The position numbers and the translations under genes are program-made. From positions 1-26,530 of the forward strand of contig JAIRNW010000069.1 in NCBI GenBank assembly GCA_031257795.1: a stretch of 26,530 nucleotides of DNA. The letters are read 5' to 3'. The stretch is from Holosporales bacterium (GTDB taxonomy: Bacteria > Pseudomonadota > Alphaproteobacteria > BNTO01). Below, piece after piece: positions 9,612-15,738 of the stretch. Position 1 is the stretch's first letter. Each line of letters starts with the position of its first letter. Under the pieces are notes generated by a model. It saw only the letters and a program-made list of their open reading frames with translations. It did no database searches and was not told the origin of the DNA.

Positions 9612-10457
9612 ATGCCAGAGGTAGTTCAATATTCTGATGCGGTAGCTGCTGTAAGCTCTGTTAACTTTAGCGGGACATCTTTGTTAATTGCCGCAATTGC
9701 CGCAGCTTTAACGTTTGTTGCTTGTAATACGTTGAATGGCGTTAGGAAAAGGTTCTTCAATAAAGCCGTGTTGAGAAAGCAAAGCGGAACAATAACAGAC
9801 ACTTCTTATAACTTCATCGTAACATTTCTTCCAATTGCAGAATCAATCGCGCGCTTTATCACCATCATATGCGGAGTGTGCTTTTGTTTAGCAGCTTTCA
9901 ACATTTCGATCAGCCCTATTTTGTGTGTTATGAGCCTGTTTGGCTTCGGAATATCTCTCGGAGCAAAAGACGTGTTCACTGATATCACGCGAGGAACAAT
10001 GACATTAATGGAAGGGAAAATCGCTATTGGGAACTTCGTGAGTATCGATGGGTCTTCGGGGATCATTAAATCTTTGAGCATCCGCCAAATCGAAATACAG
10101 CACGAAGATGGCAGCACCGAGGCTTTCCCCTTTTCCAAAATCGGAGCGATACGGAATTTTTCCGTGAAGGGGGCCGTCGCCAAGCCGTCGTTCCAAGTCG
10201 CCACAAGCGCGAGTGTTGAGAAGGTCGAGCAGCTTGCGCGCGAGACGCTTACCGAGCTGGAGAACAACAGCGAATTCTCTCACTACATCGACTACAACAG
10301 CCTTCACCCGTTGACCGCAAAAATAAAGGCTGTTAACGTGGATGGGGTTGAGATGAGCTTCTCTATTCGCTTGATTTCCGGGAAGCCAGGGGATTTCGTT
10401 AGCCAATTCTATAAGATCATGCTTCCGAAGTTGCAGGAAGAGGGGATGCTCAATTAG
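9612..10457 (+). CDS. MscS-family mechanosensitive ion channel protein
   Basis: Small-conductance mechanosensitive channel family, which releases solutes when membrane tension rises. The 281-residue product has three hydrophobic segments near residues 17-38, 70-95 and 99-125. The third runs into the pore-lining and first beta-domain pattern FGISLGAKDVFTDITRGTMTLMEGKIAIGNFVSIDGSSGIIKSLSIRQIEIQ, which is typical of MscS (FGLAAQD...G..I..E.P...GD.V...G..G.V..I..R.T.I). The size is that of plain MscS. GGGG lies about nine bases before the ATG. A weak GGCCGC/GTGGCC stem begins at the stop codon (10457-10477) but has no U-run. An unknown exported protein follows after 46 bases. Confidence 0.85.
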   Translation: MPEVVQYSDAVAAVSSVNFSGTSLLIAAIAAALTFVACNTLNGVRKRFFNKAVLRKQSGTITDTSYNFIVTFLPIAESIARFITIICGVCFCLAAFNISISPILCVMSLFGFGISLGAKDVFTDITRGTMTLMEGKIAIGNFVSIDGSSGIIKSLSIRQIEIQHEDGSTEAFPFSKIGAIRNFSVKGAVAKPSFQVATSASVEKVEQLARETLTELENNSEFSHYIDYNSLHPLTAKIKAVNVDGVEMSFSIRLISGKPGDFVSQFYKIMLPKLQEEGMLN

Positions 10458-10503
10458 GCCGCTATTCTTTTGTGGCCATATCTAATTACATTGGAGGCAG
10501 AGG

Positions 10504-11343
10504 ATGTTTACGTTACGTGTGTGTTGTCGTTCCAGGCGTGCATTCATTGCACACAGTCGCAAAAAGAATTGGTGGCTGTGCATAATTGCTGTGTTGTGCA
10601 GTTATTTTGTCGCTATCTGTCCGACTTTCGCAGCACGTGCGCGTCACCAAAATAACGCCTCTTATCTTCTTTTCAATCTTCCTCAGCTAGAAGCAAGCAA
10701 TTTGCGGACGTCGCTCATAATGAACACTACAAGCAGTAACGTTATTAGAAAAGTTATGAGCGACACTGTGACTAACCTTTCCCCTAAAGATGTATTCTTC
10801 ATCCAGTTAACCTGCCAGGTCGCCAGTTTGGCCGCCAAATATTGTTATCTTAACGGATGGCCGCTACTGCACCCTACTCGAATTGCTTTTACTGTATATG
10901 CATCGCAAGATATTCCAATTGACTTTGTTGTGTTAGCTTTTGTGCTCAAATGTCTTGGGGGAGCGCCTGTTTGGGCAAGGTTTCTTGATAATATCAAACG
11001 AATAGTCGATGACAGAATTTTGGACCTGCTTACAGAGGCACCTCCACAAAGAAGCAGCATCGAACAAATATACACTTTCATCAGCACAGATGAATGGGAA
11101 GTGTTAGGCGCGGAACTTCAGCAGAAAAAAATTGAAATAACTGACTCTGCGGAAGCCGTTTTTTTCAACCCAGAGGCCATCCAAGATGTGTTACAGCTTA
11201 TTAACTTAATCTTTAATGGCTTTGACCCAGATGAAGAACAGCCACTCAAACACAGGATTCGCGGTCCCTTCGTGTCTTCAGACCCCTTGCTTCCAAGCGA
11301 CGAAAGCGATGACAGGAAGGGCTGTTGTTGTTCGGTGTATTAA
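10504..11343 (+). CDS. Unrecognised exported protein with a Cys-rich C-terminal tail
   Basis: I do not recognise this 279-residue protein. The N-terminus looks like a Sec signal peptide: a basic stretch (SRKKN, about 18-22), a hydrophobic run WWLCIIAVLCSYFVAI, and PTFAA as a plausible cleavage site near residue 44. The mature part is mixed alpha/polar, with one hydrophobic stretch (IDFVVLAFVLKCL) but no clear second membrane span. The C-terminus is distinctive: an acidic and Pro-rich segment followed by DDRKGCCCSVY, where the last four residues have the spacing of a eukaryotic CaaX prenylation box behind basic residues and extra cysteines. GGAGGCAGAGG precedes the ATG. It lies 46 bases after the MscS gene and may share its transcript. 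Confidence 0.7.
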   Translation: MFTLRVCCRSRRAFIAHSRKKNWWLCIIAVLCSYFVAICPTFAARARHQNNASYLLFNLPQLEASNLRTSLIMNTTSSNVIRKVMSDTVTNLSPKDVFFIQLTCQVASLAAKYCYLNGWPLLHPTRIAFTVYASQDIPIDFVVLAFVLKCLGGAPVWARFLDNIKRIVDDRILDLLTEAPPQRSSIEQIYTFISTDEWEVLGAELQQKKIEITDSAEAVFFNPEAIQDVLQLINLIFNGFDPDEEQPLKHRIRGPFVSSDPLLPSDESDDRKGCCCSVY

Positions 11344-11377
11344 GACCCCGTTGATATACATTTCGAACCTGAAAACC

Positions 11378-11424
11378 AGGATTTTTTCGACTCGTAGACC
11401 GCGATTCACCTAGAAAAAATTCCT
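11378..11424. repeat. Short hairpin after the exported-protein gene
   Basis: AGGATTTTTTC and GAAAAAATTCCT are complementary with one bulge and enclose about 24 bases. It is followed by the tag AGAGTCAGGTGAGATGA, also present at 9491-9507, so the region looks like the remains of a composite element. It could serve as a terminator for the upstream gene. Confidence 0.45.
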
Positions 11425-11444
11425 GAGAGTCAGGTGAGATGAAT

Positions 11445-11562
11445 ATATAATGATTTAAATTGGTTTTTTGCGTCAAATCCGGTTCGAAACTCATGTACGT
11501 TTAGTACACTCCGCTTCTGCGCTCTGTTTCTCTTGGAAAATCCTCAATTTAAATCATTATAT
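11445..11562 (+). repeat. Palindromic element, arm type C, with 18-bp perfect terminal inverted repeats
   Basis: The ends ATATAATGATTTAAATTG (11445-11462) and CAATTTAAATCATTATAT (11545-11562) are perfectly complementary over 18 bp. The interior GTTCGAAACTCATGTACG and ACACTCCGCTTCTGCGCTC is clearly the same core as in the B-type copies. The arms share nothing with the A or B arms, which shows that core and arms evolve or exchange separately. Confidence 0.85.
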
Positions 11563-11678
11563 CAACTGGTTCTCAGTCGAAGTGACCGGTAAAACGTTTT
11601 TGTATACGGCTTTTTTATAACTTTGACACGCGATAAATTGCTTGACCTTTACTCGTTTTTCCCAAAGAATAGCACCAT

Positions 11679-11752
11679 GGGCCTGTAGTTCAGTTGGTTA
11701 GAACCCTCCGCTCATAACGGAGTTGTCGTAGGTTCGAGTCCTACCGGGCCCA
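11679..11752 (+). tRNA. tRNA with anticodon CAU, probably tRNA-Ile2 (lysidine-modified)
   Basis: This is a complete 74-nt cloverleaf. Acceptor GGGCCTG pairs with CGGGCCC (one G·U), stem CTCCG/CGGAG encloses loop CTCATAA with CAU at 11713-11715, and the T-loop is TTCGAGT. No CCA is encoded. The acceptor and T-arm sequence resembles alphaproteobacterial tRNA-Ile2, whose C34 is changed to lysidine by TilS so that it reads AUA. Initiator identity is disfavoured because the anticodon stem lacks three consecutive G-C pairs next to the loop. Elongator tRNA-Met cannot be fully excluded. Confidence 0.85.
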
Positions 11753-11779
11753 CTAACGATTTTATGTGTGTATCCTATC

Positions 11780-11893
11780 CCCAGTCACCGAAAGTTTGCG
11801 AGCAGAGGACACGCAGCGCAGAAGCGCAGCGTACTTATGGTACGTGAGCATTCGAGCAGCAGCTCGACGAACTTGCAATATTTCGGTGACGGG
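11780..11893 (-). repeat. Palindromic element between two tRNA genes
   Basis: Ends CCCAGTCACCGAAA and TTTCGGTGACGGG pair almost completely. Read on the minus strand, the core is CTCGAATGCTCACGTACC, then ATAAGTACGCTGCGCTTCTG, as in the hybrid copy at 3122. It lies 27 bases after one tRNA and 38 before the next. Confidence 0.85.
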
Positions 11894-11931
11894 CATAAAT
11901 GCTTTTCTAAACGCGTGGAAAATCACGTTCT

Positions 11932-12005
11932 GCACTTGTAGCTCAGTTGGATAGAGCGTTGCCCTCCGGAGGCAAAGGTCGGACGTTCGAATCGTCTCAA
12001 GTGCA
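11932..12005 (+). tRNA. tRNA-Arg (anticodon CCG)
   Basis: This is a complete 74-nt cloverleaf. Acceptor GCACTTG pairs with CAAGTGC, the D-arm reads GCTC...GAGC, anticodon stem TTGCC/GGCAA encloses loop CTCCGGA with CCG at 11966-11968, and the T-loop is TTCGAAT. It reads CGG codons. The 3' CCA is not encoded (ACC follows the discriminator A). The 92 bases between it and the sigma-factor gene are AT-rich and probably hold that gene's promoter, but no clean -35/-10 pair is evident. Confidence 0.95.
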
Positions 12006-12097
12006 ACCAAAAAATAAAAACAAATAATTCTTTAGTATATTTTAACGCAAAATACAATATAACTTGTTAATAACGCATTTATTAATGACGATCTAAC

Positions 12098-12862
12098 ATG
12101 GAACCTAGAGGGAGAAAAGAAGCATCATCAATGTTCCACTCGAAACAAGAAGAAGAGCAGGTCTTCAGAAAGTTACAGAGTGACAAAAGCGAGGCAACCC
12201 GTCACACAATTATTCTCAGTTATTCGCAATTAATCAGGAATTGGGCCATAAAATACGGACGCTTTTATAGTGTTGATGTTGATGAGTTGATTTCAGAAGG
12301 CACGCTTGGATTAATGAAAGCATTAGAGTTGTTTGATGTTGATAAAGGATTTCGCTTCGCGACGTATGCAAGCTTTTGGATAAAGGCTTTTTTGCGCCAG
12401 TACGTTATCATCTCGAAATCAATAGTGCGGCGCTCTAAAAGGAATGTCCAGATGTTGTCGCGTTACGGGGAGGAGTGTTCGTTGAGCTGGAATGCTTTTA
12501 ATTCCTCTTTCCAAACGGATGTTTCAATCGATAAAAGCGCCGAAGACGGCGGGGAAGGAGAGGGGGGTTCGTTTCTGGAGGTTTATCCAGATGAACGAGC
12601 TGACTTCGAGGGAAAGGCGCTAGAAAAAGACCAGCTCAAAAAACGCGTGGCAATTTTTAAAAAGGTGTCTCAGAAGCTTAAAGATAAAGAAGTGGACGTG
12701 ATTAAGCGGAGGCACTTGAAGGTCCCGTCGGAAACCCTGGAAAACATCGCGCGCGATTTGAAGATAACTATGGAAGGTGTTAGGCAAATAGAAAAACGCG
12801 CAATCGCGAAAATGCAAAACGAAGTTAAGAAGGCGCATGTGATCAAACTCTCCAAAGGATAG
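12098..12862 (+). CDS. RpoH-like alternative RNA polymerase sigma factor
   Basis: Sigma-70-family factor that directs RNA polymerase to a promoter subset. The 254-residue product has region 2 ([47 protein letters not shown]), where the FRFATYAxxWIKAxLxxY pattern is that of RpoH, and a region 4 helix-turn-helix ([30 protein letters not shown]). The middle ([26 protein letters not shown]) parallels the RpoH segment SLD...DDGE. However, the RpoH box (QKKLFFNLR) expected after region 2 is replaced by [14 protein letters not shown]. It is therefore either a diverged RpoH or a separate paralogue. The start may be 12098 or the ATG at 12131; neither has a strong ribosome-binding site, and the second has AAGAAG upstream. 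Confidence 0.8.
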   Translation: MEPRGRKEASSMFHSKQEEEQVFRKLQSDKSEATRHTIILSYSQLIRNWAIKYGRFYSVDVDELISEGTLGLMKALELFDVDKGFRFATYASFWIKAFLRQYVIISKSIVRRSKRNVQMLSRYGEECSLSWNAFNSSFQTDVSIDKSAEDGGEGEGGSFLEVYPDERADFEGKALEKDQLKKRVAIFKKVSQKLKDKEVDVIKRRHLKVPSETLENIARDLKITMEGVRQIEKRAIAKMQNEVKKAHVIKLSKG

Positions 12863-12863
12863 C

Positions 12864-12977
12864 GGGCCCAGACACACAAAGTTTGATGATTCGTCTCCGC
12901 GATGCTCGAATGCTCACGCACAATAAGTGCGCGGCGCTTCGAGGCTCCTGCCATCAACTCTTTTGTGACTTGGTCCC
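12864..12977 (+). repeat. Palindromic element, arm type A, between the sigma factor and Rpn genes
   Basis: Arms GGGCCCAGACACACAAAG and CTTTTGTGACTTGGTCCC pair with a few mismatches. The core reads TTTGATGATTCGTCTCCGCG, ATGCTCGAATGCTCACGCAC and GGCTCCTGCCATCAACTC, matching A-type copies. It begins one base after the sigma-factor stop codon. The Rpn reading frame is open back into this element for 55 codons, which would give a repeat-derived leader, but a start at 13067 is preferred. Confidence 0.85.
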
Positions 12978-13005
12978 TCTCCGCGGTTCCTGCTCGCAAC
13001 CCTTT

Positions 13006-13035
13006 TTGTGAGACTCTGCATTGGCGTGCTATAAT
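13006..13035 (+). promoter_or_regulatory. Candidate promoter of the Rpn-type nuclease gene
   Basis: TTGTGA (13006-13011) and a perfect TATAAT (13030-13035) are separated by 18 bases. The predicted start of transcription lies about 25 bases before the ATG at 13067, which supports that start over the longer frame. Confidence 0.5.
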
Positions 13036-13066
13036 TCTGGAAAGAGGATCGTTTGTACGAAAAAAT

Positions 13067-13927
13067 ATGACAGAAGGTTTGCTGAAGCCGAGTTCGGATT
13101 TCGTTTTTGCGAATATGTTTGGCGTGGAAAAGCATAAGAGGGCGCTGATATGCCTGCTAAATGCAATTTTGAGGGGGAAACCAGCAATAAAGAGCATTAC
13201 GTTGCTCAATCCTCAGCATCAAAAGCAGAGGAAAGACGGAAAGTCGACAACATTAGATATCGAGGCAATTACCGACGACGACACGATTGTGGATATCGAG
13301 GTACAGTGCCGGCGCGACGGGAATCTTGTTACGCGAGCAATGTATCATCAAGCGCGCATGATGAGAGATGAACTAAACGAAAGTGAGTCGTATGATTCGT
13401 GTCCTGATATTATTTCGATTTGGTTCACAAACTACGACGAGACCCATAGAAAGTATCATACGCACGAATCCGTACACACGTTCAAGGCGAATTCTTTAGA
13501 TGGGCAGGCGGTTTCAAGCGAGAAATCAAGAATTTTCATTATAGAGCTGCCGAAGTTTAATTTAAAAGAGGCGTCACTTAACGACATGTTTTCTGTGTGG
13601 ATGTTTTTCCTGAAAAATCCGGAATTAATCCCAGACGAATTTGTGCAGAAAGTTCCGGAAGTTCATGAGGCGCTCGAGGAACTGAAGGTTATGAGCCTGG
13701 ATGAGAAATTTCGCGCGGCTTACAGGGCACACGTCAAGGCTGAAAACGACAGAAGAAGCCGCGAAGCTAATGCGAGAATTGAGGGCGAGGAAAAGGGCAG
13801 AGCCGAAGGAAGAGCGGAGGAGAAGAAAAAAACGGCGCTGAAACTGTTGGAGAAAGGGATGAGTGTTGCGGATATTGCTGAAATCACTAACCTTTCCGTC
13901 GAGGAGATACGAGCACTGGCTCGTTGA
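13067..13927 (+). CDS. Rpn-family recombination-promoting nuclease / PD-(D/E)XK transposase-like protein
   Basis: Member of the widespread PDDEXK_2 (Rpn, formerly transposase_31) family; characterised Rpn proteins are DNA endonucleases that promote RecA-independent recombination. The 286-residue product starts MTEGLLKPSSDFVFANMFG, the typical family opening (LKP..D.VFK..FG), followed by D64 and the I-E-V-Q motif at residues 77-80 (LDIEAITDDDTIVDIEVQ), the nuclease core. The C-terminal quarter is a charged helical region (EEKGRAEGRAEEKKKTALKLLEKGMSVADIAEITNLSVEEI), with a tail seen in many family members. The first in-frame ATG of the conserved part is chosen; an upstream extension to 12902 would run through a repeat. 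Many intracellular bacteria carry numerous copies. Both flanks carry palindromic elements. Confidence 0.88.
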   Translation: MTEGLLKPSSDFVFANMFGVEKHKRALICLLNAILRGKPAIKSITLLNPQHQKQRKDGKSTTLDIEAITDDDTIVDIEVQCRRDGNLVTRAMYHQARMMRDELNESESYDSCPDIISIWFTNYDETHRKYHTHESVHTFKANSLDGQAVSSEKSRIFIIELPKFNLKEASLNDMFSVWMFFLKNPELIPDEFVQKVPEVHEALEELKVMSLDEKFRAAYRAHVKAENDRRSREANARIEGEEKGRAEGRAEEKKKTALKLLEKGMSVADIAEITNLSVEEIRALAR

Positions 13928-13931
13928 AATA

Positions 13932-14020
13932 GAGCCATAACAAAGTCTGCGGCTTTGCCTGACAATGTTCGGCTTGAGTCGTGCGTTCACAGCTCATCAC
14001 CCGCGCGTCGAGTCTTCTTC
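13932..14020 (+). repeat. Palindromic-element relative with the CAAAGTC hairpin module
   Basis: It contains CAAAGTC-TGC-GGCTTTG (13941-13957), the same mini-hairpin as at 9447-9463 with one A-to-G change that keeps pairing as G·U. It then shows ATGTTCGGCTTGAGTCGTGCG and ACAGCTCATC, which follow the A-type core at 26400. The ends are not clearly complementary. It lies just after the Rpn stop codon. Between it and the next gene, AAAAATAC (14053-14060) and GTATTTTT (14076-14083) could pair. Confidence 0.6.
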
Positions 14021-14097
14021 CAATCAATCCTTGTTTACAGAAAGTTAACACTAAAAATACATAATAAGAATAAACGTATTTTTCGGTTTGTTCCTGC

Positions 14098-15708
14098 GTG
14101 TTTAGTTTGAGTAGAAACTACATACAAACTCGGCTATGTATCAAGTCACCAACGGTTTGCTTGGTGTGTATAGCACTTCTATATCTGGGAAATCGCTCTT
14201 TTGCTAATTCTCCGACAAATGTTGGATTGCCTGTTAATGCTGTGAAGCCCGCTTTGGAAGCGAAGCCGGCTCATCCGCCGACTCCTCCAGGGGGAGGGAC
14301 AAAAGACGGCTCATCTGGTGGAACAGCTACAGCTAATCCATCAAACGAGCCTAAAAAAGATGGTCTGCAGAGCGCCACTCCAGCACAACAAGTGCCCCCC
14401 ACATTAGTACAAACAGCTGCAGCAGCACCAGCCGTTATAAAGTCTGCCGCTCCAACTGTTGTGCCTCCGGCCGCCGCTCCAACTGTATCCTCAGCCGCCG
14501 CTCCAGCTGTGCCTCCCGCCGCTGCGCCAGCCGTTCCTCCAACTGCAACGCAGTCTACCACTCCAGCGACTGCACAAGCTGTACCTTCTGCTATCGCGCC
14601 AGCCGTCCCACAATCTGCCACGCCGGCAAAATCGAAAGACGCCGCAAAAAAAGCCGAAGCCCCTAGCACAGCATCTTTGACTCCCAAAGCTGACGCTCCA
14701 GCAACGCCAACCTCTAAAACCGAAGCTCCGCCGCAACCGCCGCCTCTGCCTGCAGCCACCGTCGCCGAACAAAGCCTAAAAATTGCGGGCCTAGCCGCAT
14801 TGTCCCCCAAAGTTGCGGATCCAGCTACTCTAGACCCAAAAGTTGCGGATCCAGTCGCGCCGGTCCCCAAAGCCGCAGTCGCAGCACCAGCCGCCTCAAC
14901 CCACAAAGACGACACTCCTAAATCCGACTTGCAGAAGATAATTGAATCCGGCGTGCTTCGTGTCGGGATGTGCGCAATAGACCAAAAGCCTTTTCATGTA
15001 AAAGGAGAAGACGGTCGTTTCTCTGGCTTCGACGTTGATCTTGCGCATAAACTGGCTAAAGCTCTAGGAGTTTCAGTGGTGTTCGTTGAGGGGGCAGACT
15101 GGGATGCCTTGGTTGATGACTTAACGACCGGAAAAAGCGACGTTGTTATCTCCAACCTGAGCTTGACCCCTGAGCGCGGCGCCAAAATCCTGTTTTCAAC
15201 ACCTTATGCAAAAATCAGACAGTGCTTGCTATTGAATAAGGTCCTTCTCGCCAGAGCCCAATCTCAAGGGCGCAACACGCTGAGCAAGATTTTTGATGGA
15301 ACTCCGATGGGAGATTCTGTGGAAGCTCAGGAACAAACCACGCAGGCACAGCCAGAAAAGAAAGTTGCCAACATGGTGAATACGTTGCAAGTCCAGGCCG
15401 GAACCGCGTGCGTGGACTGGGGGGGGCAGTTATTCCCCAAAATTCCAATACTGACCACCGCTTCGTGGGACGAGATACTGGATAATATTAAGAGCAGAAA
15501 AATTATTGGAACCATAAGCGATGAATTGGAAATAAAGCAGAGAATGCACGATGCGCAGGCCATTGAGCTTGTCGCCTTCGCTATTAAGGATCGCTACGAC
15601 TTTATTGTTATTGGGGTTAATAACAAGGCGCATAATTTCTTATCGTTTATTAATTCTGTTTTAATTAGCAATAATGTTGTGTGTAATGTTGAGGAAGAAA
15701 AGGAATAA
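14098..15708 (+). CDS. Exported solute-binding protein (SBP_bac_3 type) with long Pro/Ala/Thr linker
   Basis: The C-terminal part (about residues 277-530) is an amino-acid-type periplasmic binding domain: KIIESGVLRVGMCAIDQKPF, GRFSGFDVDLAHKLAKALGV, then DWDALVDDLTTGKSDVVISNLSLTPERGAKILFSTPY. The N-terminus has a basic region and hydrophobic run (SPTVCLVCIALLYLGNRSFA), a signal peptide or uncleaved anchor. Between them lie about 230 residues dominated by Ala, Pro and Thr with AAPAVPPAA-type repeats and later KVADPA repeats. Family members are normally 250-280 residues, so 536 is exceptional. No ABC permease or ATPase lies nearby; a cyclase and an SLC1 symporter follow, probably in one operon. 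The GTG start has no clear ribosome-binding site, so the true start is uncertain by some codons. Confidence 0.82.
   Translation: MFSLSRNYIQTRLCIKSPTVCLVCIALLYLGNRSFANSPTNVGLPVNAVKPALEAKPAHPPTPPGGGTKDGSSGGTATANPSNEPKKDGLQSATPAQQVPPTLVQTAAAAPAVIKSAAPTVVPPAAAPTVSSAAAPAVPPAAAPAVPPTATQSTTPATAQAVPSAIAPAVPQSATPAKSKDAAKKAEAPSTASLTPKADAPATPTSKTEAPPQPPPLPAATVAEQSLKIAGLAALSPKVADPATLDPKVADPVAPVPKAAVAAPAASTHKDDTPKSDLQKIIESGVLRVGMCAIDQKPFHVKGEDGRFSGFDVDLAHKLAKALGVSVVFVEGADWDALVDDLTTGKSDVVISNLSLTPERGAKILFSTPYAKIRQCLLLNKVLLARAQSQGRNTLSKIFDGTPMGDSVEAQEQTTQAQPEKKVANMVNTLQVQAGTACVDWGGQLFPKIPILTTASWDEILDNIKSRKIIGTISDELEIKQRMHDAQAIELVAFAIKDRYDFIVIGVNNKAHNFLSFINSVLISNNVVCNVEEEKE
14401..14920 (+). repeat. Low-complexity Pro/Ala/Thr coding repeats
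   Basis: Within the binding-protein gene, imperfect short repeats encode blocks such as AAPTVVPPA, AAPAVPPAA and KVADPA. The DNA repeats GCCGCTCCAACTGT/GCCGCTCCAGCTGT and AAAGTTGCGGATCCAG recur in tandem, the latter twice near 14810-14852. Such tracts expand and contract by slippage, so linker length may vary between strains. Confidence 0.8.
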
Positions 15709-15738
15709 GTTCTGTGAACAATTAGGAGAGCGTCAACA

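Noticed and set aside
10457..10477. Rho-independent terminator after the MscS gene
   Set aside because: The GGCCGC/GTGGCC stem is short and no T-run follows.
11762..12010. Frames across the repeat and tRNA-Arg
   Set aside because: They overlap a complete tRNA and a palindromic element; no coding signature.
12902..13066. 55-codon N-terminal extension of the Rpn nuclease
   Set aside because: It is encoded by a palindromic element and lies mostly upstream of a TATAAT-type promoter; the family-typical N-terminus begins at 13067.
14271..14915. Gly/Ala-rich 214-residue minus-strand frame
   Set aside because: It is the antisense of the Pro/Ala/Thr repeat region of the binding-protein gene.
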